Origin: CAYUIS01 sp964444825
GTDB taxonomy: Bacteria; Chloroflexota; Anaerolineae; B4-G1
Assembly: GCA_964444825.1 (NCBI GenBank)
Contig: CAYUIS010000104.1
Span: 1-18,645 of the forward strand
Direction of reading: 5' to 3'
DNA length: 18,645 nucleotides
The position numbers were made by a program, and so were the translations under genes. Positions 7,747-15,308 of the stretch are shown piece after piece; the first letter of the stretch is position 1, and each line of letters starts with the position of its first letter. The notes under the pieces were generated by a model, which searched no databases, had not been told where the DNA came from, and saw only the letters and a list, made by a program, of their open reading frames with translations.

Positions 7747-8733
7747 CTAAATGCGCAACTCCACCACGTCACCATCCTCGAGGACGTGATCTCGACTTAC
7801 CATCAGCCCGTCGTGCGTAGCGCTGCCCCAAACTCGAGCCGACTTGAGATTCTCATAGAAATCCTGATGGACCTTCTTGGCAAAGTCCTCAACGGTACCC
7901 CCCCGCTGCATTACAAACGGCGAATCAAGGTTTGGCTCCGCCCCGGGCGGTTTGGAATAGATGCGAATGATGTCCAACCACTCGTACACAGACCGTTTGA
8001 AGCGATCAAAGTGGCGACCGGTCGCAGCGGACACAGGCAGCACGGGCCAGTCATCCTCCAAGAGCTGTCGAAAGATCTCGAGGTTCTCATCAGAGCTCTC
8101 GTCGTCGTTCTTGTTCGCCACGACCAGCAGTGGTTTGAACATCATGTGCCGTTCCTCATCATACCGCTCCTGGCGTATAAGCGGCACGATGCGGTATTCC
8201 TCCAGCAGAGCGAGCGAGTCCTCAAGCTGCTGGACGGGGTCCGTCTGCAGGTCGACCACCAACAGGATCAGATCAGCCCTGCGGATCAGGTTCATCATCT
8301 CCGGCTCGACAAACTCCCTATTGAGCGACGGTGTGTCCACCAACTGAATCTGGATGTTCTCCATGGGCATCATGCCCGGCGTGGGAGTCCACGTGGCGAA
8401 TGCCGCGTCAGACACCTCGGGCGTAGCGTTGGTCAGGGCGGTGAGCAAAGCGGACTTGCCCACGTTGGGCGGACCCACCAATACGACCTGGCCGGAGCCT
8501 TCCGGATCAATGTGAAAGGCCGACTGCCGCTTGGTGAGCCCCTTTTTCGTCTGAGCCGCTGACTTGAGCTTGGAGAGCTTTTTTCGCAGGTCAGCCCTGA
8601 GCTTGTCAGTACCCTTGTGCTTGGGGATGGTGCCGAGCAGTTCCTCAAGCAGCTCGGCCTTCTCCGTTGGCGATGTCGCTGCCCGATACCGCCTGTCGAC
8701 TTCAAAGTACTCTGGAGGAAGATTCGTCGGCAT
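7747..8733 (-). CDS. DRG/Obg-like GTPase with C-terminal TGS domain
   Basis: The 328-residue protein has an N-terminal helical, lysine-rich region (about 1-78), a GTPase domain with P-loop GPPNVGKS (87-94), G3 DTPS (133-136), G4 NKND (207-210) and G5 SAA (235-237), then a TGS domain (about 256-328) ending GDVVELRI. This order matches the DRG branch of the OBG GTPases better than bacterial Obg, which has a glycine-rich N-terminal domain. DRG-type proteins associate with ribosomes. The G3 motif has Ser where DxxG GTPases have Gly, which may alter hydrolysis. The Shine-Dalgarno before the ATG is weak. A strong promoter lies 112-140 bp upstream, making this the first gene of the GTPase-acyltransferase-ATPase unit. 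Confidence 0.87.
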   Translation of the reverse strand: MPTNLPPEYFEVDRRYRAATSPTEKAELLEELLGTIPKHKGTDKLRADLRKKLSKLKSAAQTKKGLTKRQSAFHIDPEGSGQVVLVGPPNVGKSALLTALTNATPEVSDAAFATWTPTPGMMPMENIQIQLVDTPSLNREFVEPEMMNLIRRADLILLVVDLQTDPVQQLEDSLALLEEYRIVPLIRQERYDEERHMMFKPLLVVANKNDDESSDENLEIFRQLLEDDWPVLPVSAATGRHFDRFKRSVYEWLDIIRIYSKPPGAEPNLDSPFVMQRGGTVEDFAKKVHQDFYENLKSARVWGSATHDGLMVSRDHVLEDGDVVELRI

Positions 8734-8844
8734 GATTACTCAGTCACCGCTCATTGCCCAAGCCCTACGGCACAAGCATCGGTTTCATGGTCGCTATCGG
8801 GCGGCTTGATGGCTCTATCGATCATCTCTTCCTTTGGTGGACAT

Positions 8845-8873
8845 AGTATAGCCGCAACCTACAGAGAAGTCAA
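8845..8873 (-). promoter_or_regulatory. Sigma70-type promoter, TTGACT-N17-TATACT
   Basis: On the minus strand TTGACT (8868-8873) and TATACT (8845-8850) are separated by exactly 17 nt. It faces the DRG-like GTPase gene and leaves a leader of about 105 nt. The -10-proximal spacer (GGTTGCGGC) differs by one base from that of the promoter at 3467-3495. Confidence 0.8.
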
Positions 8874-8915
8874 AGACAGCTTGCCAGCAGACCCTGCACC
8901 CTCACGCCGTTGTGG

Positions 8916-9485
8916 CTATTTCAACTTGGCAAAGTGGAGCTTTTGCATCTTTGCCAGCTTGGGCGCGATCGCTGCCCGGCAGTAGGGTTGCCCACTGTTG
9001 TGCCGATAATACTCCTGGTGGTAGTCTTCCGCTGGATAAAAGACCGTGGAGGGCGCGACCTCCGTGACGATCGGCCGACCCCAGGTGCCCGCTTTCTTCA
9101 GCTCCTCTATCGACTGCTCCACCGTCGCCCTCTGCTCTGGGGAGTGATAAAAGACCACCGATCGGTACTGCGGGCCAACGTCAGCACCCTGCCGGTTCAG
9201 CGTTGTCGGATCGTGAATGGTAAAGAATACATCCAGGATCTCTTTGAACGAGATCACCTCGGGATCGAACGTGATCTGCACCACCTCGGCGTGTCCCGTC
9301 GTGCCGGTGCATACCTGCTCATATGATGGGTTCGGGACCGTGCCACCTGAATAACCAGACACCACACGCCCCACCCCTTTCAGACCAAGATAGACCGCCT
9401 CAAGACACCAAAAGCAGCCCCCGCCCAGGGTTACCACCTCTGTCGTGCTCTCAAAGCTGGATGATCGATTCTCTGACTCGCTCAT
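8916..9485 (-). CDS. msrA: Peptide methionine sulfoxide reductase MsrA
   Basis: This 189-residue enzyme reduces methionine-S-sulfoxide in proteins and free methionine back to methionine, using thioredoxin, in the cytoplasm. The catalytic signature GGCFWC (22-27, catalytic C24) is followed by GYSGG (44-48), TGHAEVVQ (63-70), the DPTTLNRQGADVGPQYRS block (92-109) and YHQEYY (155-160). C169 near the C-terminus is a plausible resolving cysteine. Length and motif order are normal, and no MsrB domain is fused. It lies 39 bp downstream of the epoxyqueuosine-reductase-like gene. The promoter for the next unit lies beyond its stop, so it is probably the last gene of its transcript. Confidence 0.96.
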   Translation of the reverse strand: MSESENRSSSFESTTEVVTLGGGCFWCLEAVYLGLKGVGRVVSGYSGGTVPNPSYEQVCTGTTGHAEVVQITFDPEVISFKEILDVFFTIHDPTTLNRQGADVGPQYRSVVFYHSPEQRATVEQSIEELKKAGTWGRPIVTEVAPSTVFYPAEDYHQEYYRHNSGQPYCRAAIAPKLAKMQKLHFAKLK

Positions 9486-9524
9486 AGATATTCCCCCTAT
9501 GTAGGTGAGTTCGCCCTCACCGCC

Positions 9525-10295
9525 TCAGACCGGCGATTGCGTAGCACAGGGCCCTAGAGCACATTTGCCACACACGTCGGCCTTTCCCACCTCCGCATAC
9601 ATCTTTGCCACCGCCTGACACCGCGTCCAGCAGCGCTGTTTGTCTATCCCTGTATCAAGGTCCAGCGCCCCTATCGGACACCGCGACACACACGCCAGGC
9701 AGCTACCATCGTGGTAGTACAAACACCGCTCCATACTATCCGATGTGCTCACCGGCAGTTCGGCGTCGATCACCACGCTCCCAAAGCGCCCCGCACACCC
9801 CGCATCGGTGATCACCAGATGGTGTACCCCAAAGCTGCCCAGCCCGGCGATCACCGCCACGCTCTTGTGCGACCATCGGCTGACCAGCGTCACCGGGTCA
9901 AAGTTGTATGTTGCCGGCTCGGCGGCACCCCGGATCCCCAGGGGAGCCAGCGACTCGATCAGACGGCGCGTGATCTGCCCGATCAATGCATTCGTCTCCA
10001 CGTACGCCACCGCCCATTCGTGCGCGACCGGTCCCCTGCGGAGCGCATTCGCCTCGACCACAGAGCTCTCAAACGGGATGAAAAATGACACGGCTGACTG
10101 GGCCCCTGGCAACAGCTCTTGAGGCAACATATGCACAGGCGTGACCACTCGCCTTAGCTCCGCCCAGCGAACGTCATCTGCCGCCGCAAACCCGACCAGT
10201 GGCTCCCGATAGTGTGTCTCGGTGTCGGCCTCCACGACCTCTCCCCGTACGATTCCGCTGATCAACTCTGATAACTCCAATGGATCGACGCTCAC
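9525..10295 (-). CDS. Epoxyqueuosine reductase-like 4Fe-4S protein
   Basis: The 256-residue protein resembles QueG-type iron-sulfur proteins: a globular N-terminal part with GLGSFGVHHLVIT (151-163), then a C-terminal ferredoxin-like region with CLACVSRCPIGAL (199-211). Other cysteines at 191, 222, 226, 242, 245 and 250 could complete two clusters. True QueG reduces epoxyqueuosine in tRNA with cobalamin and is usually over 300 residues; this one is shorter and lacks the HEAT-repeat tail, so it probably belongs to the broader QueG-like group of unknown substrate found in anaerobes. The GTG at 10295 is preferred because GGGGAAGAG lies just upstream; the open frame extends 17 codons further without a good signal. 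Confidence 0.75.
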   Translation of the reverse strand: MSVDPLELSELISGIVRGEVVEADTETHYREPLVGFAAADDVRWAELRRVVTPVHMLPQELLPGAQSAVSFFIPFESSVVEANALRRGPVAHEWAVAYVETNALIGQITRRLIESLAPLGIRGAAEPATYNFDPVTLVSRWSHKSVAVIAGLGSFGVHHLVITDAGCAGRFGSVVIDAELPVSTSDSMERCLYYHDGSCLACVSRCPIGALDLDTGIDKQRCWTRCQAVAKMYAEVGKADVCGKCALGPCATQSPV

Positions 10296-10381
10296 TCTCT
10301 TCCCCTTTGCACCACAAAGCTGGCTATCCCCTCTGGGTCGAGCCACCTCTGCCAGGGTCTCCCTGATCCCTGATCTGCCAT

Positions 10382-10769
10382 CTACTCCCCTTCCACCACC
10401 GTACGATCCAGGAGCTCGAAACTTGCCGTCGCCTTCTCCACGCCGTTGACGATGATCGAGATCTGATGCCTGCCCGGGTGATGCTTGCGGGTCGACAGAT
10501 CCCGGAACGAGTACTTCCGCCCGACCGGATGTTTGCCCGGATCAAAGCGATCTTCCTTGATCTGGAATATCTTGGTCGACTGCTTGCCTCTGGCTTTATT
10601 GCGTGATGTGCCGCATCCTTGCCTTGAGTTCCCTCGACTCCCAGCCCTCATCATAGACCCGCCGCGCGAACTGCTCCTTGTCGAAACCCTCATAGTGTTG
10701 CTGGATGCTGTCTCCCAACTGATCGATAGTAGCGCTCGAGAAAAACAGGTCCTTCAACCTTGTGGACAT
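10382..10769 (-). pseudogene. Internally deleted DNA alkylation repair (HEAT-like) gene
   Basis: Two pieces in different frames look like the two ends of one DNA alkylation repair protein. The 5' piece (10596-10769) starts at an ATG with AGGAG upstream and reads 57 residues, ending ESRELKARMRHITQ then TAA; the ELKxRMRHI segment is typical of the N-terminus of AlkC/AlkD-like HEAT-repeat glycosylases. The 3' piece (10382 to about 10600) continues in another frame with STKIFQIKEDRF, STRKHHPGRH and ISIIVNGVEKATASFELLD, which resembles the C-terminal tail of the same family. The HEAT-repeat core, usually some 200 or more residues, is missing. The join lies near 10595-10620. The 5' piece could still make a short peptide. 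Family assignment is from memory of the motifs. Confidence 0.65.
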
Positions 10770-10844
10770 ATCGACTCCTTCTCCCTCAGGCAGATCTTGA
10801 GCGGTCTTTGTCCCTCAACTCTACCCTGTGACGCCGTCGGTCTC

Positions 10845-11450
10845 TCACACCAGGCTCAGAGCCGCTCCGATGTCCTCGGCGATCATCCGGCGTTTGCTCT
10901 TTTCGATGAAAAAGCTCGGTCCAGCCTGCACGTAGGATGGCAAAGCTCGCCGCCCCCGGAAAGAGTACTCCTGTCCCCGGATCTTGTACGTCGAGCCAGC
11001 CGGGATCACGCGTCCTTCGCCCGCTCGCTTGGCGATAGTGTTGACGGCCTTGATCGCCACGTCACCCATTAACAAAAAGACCTTCACCTTTGGGAACAGG
11101 GCCAATTCCTGCTCCAGGATCAGGGAGCACGCTTTGATTGGTCCCGCCTTTATGCCATAGCCGACCTTGCCGCACTTGACCGCGGTCGTGAGGTAGACAC
11201 CCAGAGCGAGGATGTCCCCTATGCTTGCCACGTCTACTCCAGCGTCGTTGAACGCCTGCACCGTGGTCTGCTCGAACAGGCTCCCGCCGCCAGCATAGTA
11301 GTGATCGGCAGGATCCGCTGGCGCCGCCTCCGAGATCAGCACGATCGAGACGTCCTCGGGCGTCACGTCCACATCCGGCACGCTGTAGCTGGCGTGGTTC
11401 ACCCCTTCACACGGAAACCCCCGGCATCCCACGTTTTCACTCACCTTCAC
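10845..11450 (-). CDS. Uracil-DNA-glycosylase-superfamily-like protein
   Basis: The 201-residue protein resembles a divergent group of the UDG superfamily: an early strand with VLISEAAPADPADHYYA (37-53), a middle strand VKVFLLMGDVAIKAV (122-136) and a C-terminal ALPSYVQAGPSFF (169-181) in the place of the usual S/T-P-S-leucine loop. UDG enzymes remove uracil or related bases from DNA. The canonical motif A Asp/Asn is not evident, so activity on uracil is uncertain and substrate may differ. Cysteines at 9, 14, 93 and 108 might bind an Fe-S cluster as in family 4/5 UDGs, but their spacing is not classical. It starts with GTG behind a very strong ribosome binding site. Its downstream neighbour is the broken alkylation-repair gene, so this was probably once a repair pair. 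Confidence 0.65.
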   Translation of the reverse strand: MKVSENVGCRGFPCEGVNHASYSVPDVDVTPEDVSIVLISEAAPADPADHYYAGGGSLFEQTTVQAFNDAGVDVASIGDILALGVYLTTAVKCGKVGYGIKAGPIKACSLILEQELALFPKVKVFLLMGDVAIKAVNTIAKRAGEGRVIPAGSTYKIRGQEYSFRGRRALPSYVQAGPSFFIEKSKRRMIAEDIGAALSLV

Positions 11451-11452
11451 GT

Positions 11453-11462
11453 GATCACCTCC
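11453..11462 (-). promoter_or_regulatory. Ten-base perfect Shine-Dalgarno
   Basis: GGAGGTGATC on the minus strand is fully complementary to the 3' end of bacterial 16S rRNA. It lies immediately before the GTG start of the UDG-like gene and fixes that start. It is the longest such match in the window. Confidence 0.85.
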
Positions 11463-11488
11463 CTACACTTCTGCATATGCCAAGCCAT

Positions 11489-12826
11489 CTAGACCTCATA
11501 CCGCTCCAGCAGGCGGTACATCGCCCGCGCGCCGAACCGGACCGCCTCCACGGGGATACGTTCATCCTCACCGTGTATGCTCCCCGAAAGGTCAAAGCCC
11601 GGCGGTAGGTCCATCGGCAGAAAACCATAGGTCTGTATACCCAATCGCGAAAAGAACCGCGCGTCGGTCGTGCCGCTGACCACCAGCGGCGTGGGAATAC
11701 CCTCAGGGTCGGCTTCTCGGAGGACGCCCGCCAGCGTGTCGAACAGCCCCATATCCGGTTCAGACGGGCCCGGATCGTATTTGACCACCTCCAGCGCCAC
11801 GTCCTCACCGATCAACTGGCGCAGCTCGGCGAGCAGATCGTCTGGCCCATACCCCGGCAACACCCGCCCATCCAGTTCCAGCGCGATCTCGCTCGGGATG
11901 ACGTTGACCTTGTCACCGCCGTGAACGATCGTGGCATTGACCGTGTTGTGGAACAGGGGATCAAACACCCGCCCCCTGTCGCCTAACACATCCAGGATCG
12001 TATCCGTCAGCATTGGATTCAAGAGTTGGCGCAATACCAGGTTGCTTGGAAAGGACAGGGCAGACGTCATCACTGTGACCATCTGCCGTACGGGATCCGT
12101 GATGTGCACCGGCAGGCGATGCTGTTCCAACTGCTGCAGCAATCGGCTCAGCCTTGCCATCGCCCCACCCCGCATTGGAAGGGACCCGTGTCCACCTGGC
12201 CCCCGTATCGTAGCTTTGAGCCAACAAGCCTGTTTCTCAGCGACCTGAACCGGATAGAATTTCTTCTGGCCGATGTAGAACGAGAACCCACCCAGCTCGC
12301 CAATTCCATATCGAATTGAGTCGAACTGGTCGGCGTGATTTTCCACCAGGTATCCGGCCCCATACTCCCCCAGCGCTTCCTCGTCGCTCACGATGGTCAG
12401 CACGGCGTCGCCCGCCGGGCGCAGTCCATTCGCCTTGGCCCGCAACAGCGCCGCCACCATCATCGCGAGGCCGCCTTTCATATCCAGCGCGCCCCGTCCC
12501 CACACGTAGCCATCCACTATCCGCCCTTCAAAGGGCGGATAGGCCCATTCCTGGCCAGCGGTCGATACGACGTCGGCGTGCCCATAGAGGAGCAATGGAG
12601 GCGACTGACCCCGCCCCTTCAGGCGGGCGATCAGATTGGGCCGGTTTGGGTCCTTGGCCAGGATCGTGGTCTCAAAACCCGCTTCTGTCAGCAACTGGTC
12701 AATACACCGCACACATTCCACCTCGTTGCCGGGCGGATTGGTCGTATTAAACCGAATGAGAGCCTGCAACAACTCCTCTGGCCGCTCATATACCAGGTCG
12801 CAAGTAGACTCGCCTTTGCCGGACAC
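11489..12826 (-). CDS. M20 family metallopeptidase (ArgE/DapE/CPG2-like)
   Basis: This 445-residue zinc hydrolase has the M20 motifs in order: YGHADVV (81-87, H83 metal ligand, D85 support), GRGALDMKGG (110-119, bridging D115), SDEEALGEYG (147-156, general base E149 and ligand E150), E177, the dimerisation-lid HG motif GGHGSLP (211-217), DKVNVIPSE (305-313), and a C-terminal ligand H418 in IHGEDE. Family members remove acyl groups or cleave peptides: acetylornithine deacetylase, succinyl-DAP desuccinylase, carboxypeptidase and aminoacylase all share the fold. No arginine or lysine genes are near, so a general peptidase or aminoacylase is as likely. The GTG at 12826 follows AAAGGAGAG by 8 nt; the upstream in-frame extension of 16 codons has no better signal. 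Confidence 0.92.
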   Translation of the reverse strand: MSGKGESTCDLVYERPEELLQALIRFNTTNPPGNEVECVRCIDQLLTEAGFETTILAKDPNRPNLIARLKGRGQSPPLLLYGHADVVSTAGQEWAYPPFEGRIVDGYVWGRGALDMKGGLAMMVAALLRAKANGLRPAGDAVLTIVSDEEALGEYGAGYLVENHADQFDSIRYGIGELGGFSFYIGQKKFYPVQVAEKQACWLKATIRGPGGHGSLPMRGGAMARLSRLLQQLEQHRLPVHITDPVRQMVTVMTSALSFPSNLVLRQLLNPMLTDTILDVLGDRGRVFDPLFHNTVNATIVHGGDKVNVIPSEIALELDGRVLPGYGPDDLLAELRQLIGEDVALEVVKYDPGPSEPDMGLFDTLAGVLREADPEGIPTPLVVSGTTDARFFSRLGIQTYGFLPMDLPPGFDLSGSIHGEDERIPVEAVRFGARAMYRLLERYEV

Positions 12827-12884
12827 CGGTTTCTCTCTCCTTTCAAGCATACACCTTGTCTCTGTCAGTGCCAAGCACGCCAGG

Positions 12885-13172
12885 TCACCACCCTCGGCCG
12901 GCGAGCCCTACCCACACTGTCAGAGACATCATGATCAGAATCGCACCTACGATCAAGATGCTGACAATCGGCCGCCGCAGGAACCCACCTGCTCGCCCCG
13001 GAAGCACCCAGGCCAACACTAGGACCAGGGCGCCTACCCCGAAAACGACAAAGAACCCTCCTCCCATCGTCCACACCAATCCCCAGCCCGCAGACGTCCC
13101 CAAGATGATCAAGACGACGCCCAGCACAATGCATAGGATAGGCATCAGCACGTGTCCCCGTGTGATCTTCAT
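12885..13172 (-). CDS. Small three-helix membrane protein, unknown
   Basis: The 95-residue product has three hydrophobic segments (about residues 9-26, 28-51 and 64-85) separated by short loops with GRAGGFLRR between the second and third. I recognise no family. ATG at 13172 has AAAGGGG upstream. An ATG at 13265, overlapping the stop of the ferredoxin gene by 14 bp, would add 31 non-hydrophobic residues but lacks a ribosome binding site. It directly follows the flavodoxin and membrane ferredoxin genes and may be a small partner of that redox pair or just a co-transcribed neighbour. Confidence 0.6.
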   Translation of the reverse strand: MKITRGHVLMPILCIVLGVVLIILGTSAGWGLVWTMGGGFFVVFGVGALVLVLAWVLPGRAGGFLRRPIVSILIVGAILIMMSLTVWVGLAGRGW

Positions 13173-13251
13173 TTTGACCCCTTTGCCATAACTCGCTTCC
13201 CCCACCTGCCCGTTCCCTGCGATTGGATACCCGTCTGCGCAGTCATTGACC

Positions 13252-13821
13252 TCACGAATCATCACCGCGCCGCAGGTCGCCCAGCGTGGCCTCGGGCACG
13301 TGATAACGACGATAGTAGTGGGTAGGCGTGACCAGCGTCAGCAGCCGGTTCACCCACCCGATACCCAGCAGCAGATGAAACAGCGGGTAGGCCAGCCCCA
13401 GGATGGCGATGGCGTAGACGGTCTCCAACACCAGGCTAGGTATCCCGCTCAACCAGCCCAACCCTGGTATCCACGTCGTCAGCCAGCTCAGGATGGTTGC
13501 TGTGGGAATCGCTGCCGCCAGGACAAAGACTCCCACCCCCAGTAGATAGTTCGCCTCCAGCGCCCGCGTGGGGCAGTAGGCTATACAGCGCATGCAGCTT
13601 TCACAGCGAAAGGTCCAATACGGGCGGCGGCGCTCCCCACTGCCCAGCATCTTGATACCCCCGTTTGGACAGTACGCGGCGCACAGCGTGCACCCGGTGC
13701 AGCGATCCGAGGCGTAGAGCGTTTTGGCCAGAAACAGACGTCCGATGAGCAGATAGCCCAGCGATATCTGAAAGAAATACAGCCCGATTAGGAGCGGGAT
13801 CCAACCCCGAAACCGCCGCAT
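13252..13821 (-). CDS. Membrane-anchored 2[4Fe-4S] ferredoxin
   Basis: This 189-residue protein has a hydrophobic N-terminal helix (about 7-30), a bacterial-type 8Fe ferredoxin domain and two or more helices afterwards (about 93-115 and 127-160). The cluster cysteines are 41, 44, 47, 51 and 73, 76, 79, 83, in CTGCTLCAAYCP and CESCMRCIAYCP, both complete. It is therefore an electron-transfer protein held at the membrane. The ATG at 13821 lies inside the end of the flavodoxin gene, a 34-bp overlap, which suggests coupled translation; the frame is open much further upstream but that is the shadow frame of the flavodoxin. In EFR1-type proteins flavodoxin and ferredoxin domains are fused in this same order, so the two genes probably make interacting products. 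Confidence 0.85.
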   Translation of the reverse strand: MRRFRGWIPLLIGLYFFQISLGYLLIGRLFLAKTLYASDRCTGCTLCAAYCPNGGIKMLGSGERRRPYWTFRCESCMRCIAYCPTRALEANYLLGVGVFVLAAAIPTATILSWLTTWIPGLGWLSGIPSLVLETVYAIAILGLAYPLFHLLLGIGWVNRLLTLVTPTHYYRRYHVPEATLGDLRRGDDS

Positions 13822-14351
13822 CCCGATAGGATGTGATCCATCAGATCGGCAACCCTGTCCTCGGCCCGCCCCAAGATTCCGGTCACAGCCTGAGGTGAAA
13901 GCCCTGGATGCACTGCCAGCCAGTTGGAGGGCATATCCACCCCCGCCGCCCCCCGCACCCCGTATCTCTTCAGGGCCAGGATCAAGGCCAGCACGGCTGT
14001 GCCCGTCCCTTCGATCCCCGGCGTATACACAGGCCCGATCTTGAGCCCGGCCCGCGTGGCCACGACCACCGCGTGGGTTCCTCTCCTGCGCGGCAGCCGG
14101 AGGGCAAAGCGTAGCATCGCCCACGGGGCCGTGAAACCGTGGGTCGGCATAACCAGCCCCAAAAGCATCTCCTCTCCCGCATCCACTTCCTCTTCTGGAT
14201 GGGCCATCTCCACTGGGCGCAACACCGCGGATACCCCTTCATCGCGGGCAGCACCCGTCATCCACGCCGCCACGCGATAGGAGTTGCCTGTGCCTGTGTA
14301 ATAGTAAACGACTGCCTTCCGGTATCTCGTCCCAATACTTGCCCCCTTCAC
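13788..14351 (-). CDS. Flavodoxin-like protein
   Basis: The 187-residue protein opens with a strand followed by YYYTGTGNSYRVA (16-28), the FMN phosphate-binding loop of flavodoxins, and continues with GLVMPTHGFTAPWAM (65-79), a pattern common in the flavodoxin half of EFR1-type ferredoxins. It would bind FMN and carry electrons in the cytoplasm. The GTG at 14351 is the only start after an in-frame TAG; its Shine-Dalgarno is poor. The last 34 bp overlap the membrane ferredoxin gene in another frame, consistent with joint production of an electron-transfer pair. The partner enzyme cannot be read from the surrounding genes. Confidence 0.82.
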   Translation of the reverse strand: MKGASIGTRYRKAVVYYYTGTGNSYRVAAWMTGAARDEGVSAVLRPVEMAHPEEEVDAGEEMLLGLVMPTHGFTAPWAMLRFALRLPRRRGTHAVVVATRAGLKIGPVYTPGIEGTGTAVLALILALKRYGVRGAAGVDMPSNWLAVHPGLSPQAVTGILGRAEDRVADLMDHILSGCGGFGVGSRS

Positions 14352-14386
14352 GCCCCGGGCCCCCGCACCAACTCCCTAGACTAGGC

Positions 14387-15274
14387 TCAGCCTGCCGCCT
14401 GCTCGATCAAGTGGCGAGCCACGGATTGGATCCCCGTGTGCTCATAGTAGTTTGTCGTCGCGTCAAAGAACGCCCCCACATAGTCCAGGGTCTCATCCGA
14501 GACATCAATGAATCTTTTGACACTGGCCAACACTTTCGACGGTGTGAGGCCACGATCGGTGACCAGTTGGCTCATCCATCCCTGCGCCGAGTCGAACCCG
14601 CTCTGGATGAACCGCAACTGGTTCTGGGGGCTCTCGCCTGGAATCAGTCCCTGAATTCGCTGAAAGACCGCGCTCCTCTGCAGATCGCTGGTCGATGCGC
14701 CGCTCAGGATCTTTATTCCCTGCTGCAAGAAATCCGGGCCCAATGGGACCAACCCGTCCAGGCATACCAGCGCCGCCATCCGCATCTTGGATGCCCCGCT
14801 GTATTGCGCCAACTTGGATACGAAATCCCGAATGCTGTCCCTCGGCAGTCCGTTGATCAGGGTAAAGGCCACGATCTCTGCCCCCAACTTGACCGCCAGA
14901 TCGATCGATTGCGTGGTATCCGCCTTGGGCGTCAGCTTTTCCAGGAAGGAGAGAAAACCCACCTTCTGCCCCACCTTGCTGGCCAAGGCCGCCGCCGCCA
15001 GCGCCTTGTCGGCAGTGTCCACGACCTGGTAGACTCGCACCGCCTTCTGATACCCAGCCGATGGATCGGCATACAGTTCCTGCACCCGCTTCCCTATCCG
15101 CTGGATCGACGTGGGATCCATCGTTCCTGTAGTCGCCTGCACCGTGTTGGCGAACCCGGTCACGTTCTCCCACTCACCCGGCACCACGAAATCAAGCGCG
15201 TTCAGCACGTACGTGGTGATGTTCTGCTCCGGCAGATTTTCAACCAGCTCTACGACAGACTCCGGCTCGCTCAC
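14387..15274 (-). CDS. Helical protein of 295 aa, unknown
   Basis: I do not recognise this protein. It is mostly helical, moderately acidic at the N-terminus, with Ala- and Leu-rich stretches such as TADKALAAAALASKVG (87-102) and several helix-length blocks separated by Gly/Pro/Ser/Thr turns. No signal peptide, membrane segment, cysteine motif or catalytic motif is visible. The GTG at 15274 is well supported by AAGGAGG about 6 nt upstream; an open extension of 68 codons upstream is the shadow of the GH97 gene. It starts 34 bp after that gene and probably shares its transcript. Confidence 0.75.
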   Translation of the reverse strand: MSEPESVVELVENLPEQNITTYVLNALDFVVPGEWENVTGFANTVQATTGTMDPTSIQRIGKRVQELYADPSAGYQKAVRVYQVVDTADKALAAAALASKVGQKVGFLSFLEKLTPKADTTQSIDLAVKLGAEIVAFTLINGLPRDSIRDFVSKLAQYSGASKMRMAALVCLDGLVPLGPDFLQQGIKILSGASTSDLQRSAVFQRIQGLIPGESPQNQLRFIQSGFDSAQGWMSQLVTDRGLTPSKVLASVKRFIDVSDETLDYVGAFFDATTNYYEHTGIQSVARHLIEQAAG

Positions 15275-15308
15275 TGTGTTCCTCCTTGTTCTCTGTTGAT
15301 TGAATACG

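Noticed and set aside
13822..14124. N-terminal extension of the ferredoxin frame
   Set aside because: It runs through the flavodoxin gene in another frame and translates to Gly/Arg/Ala-rich sequence without a domain. The ATG at 13821 begins the hydrophobic anchor directly.
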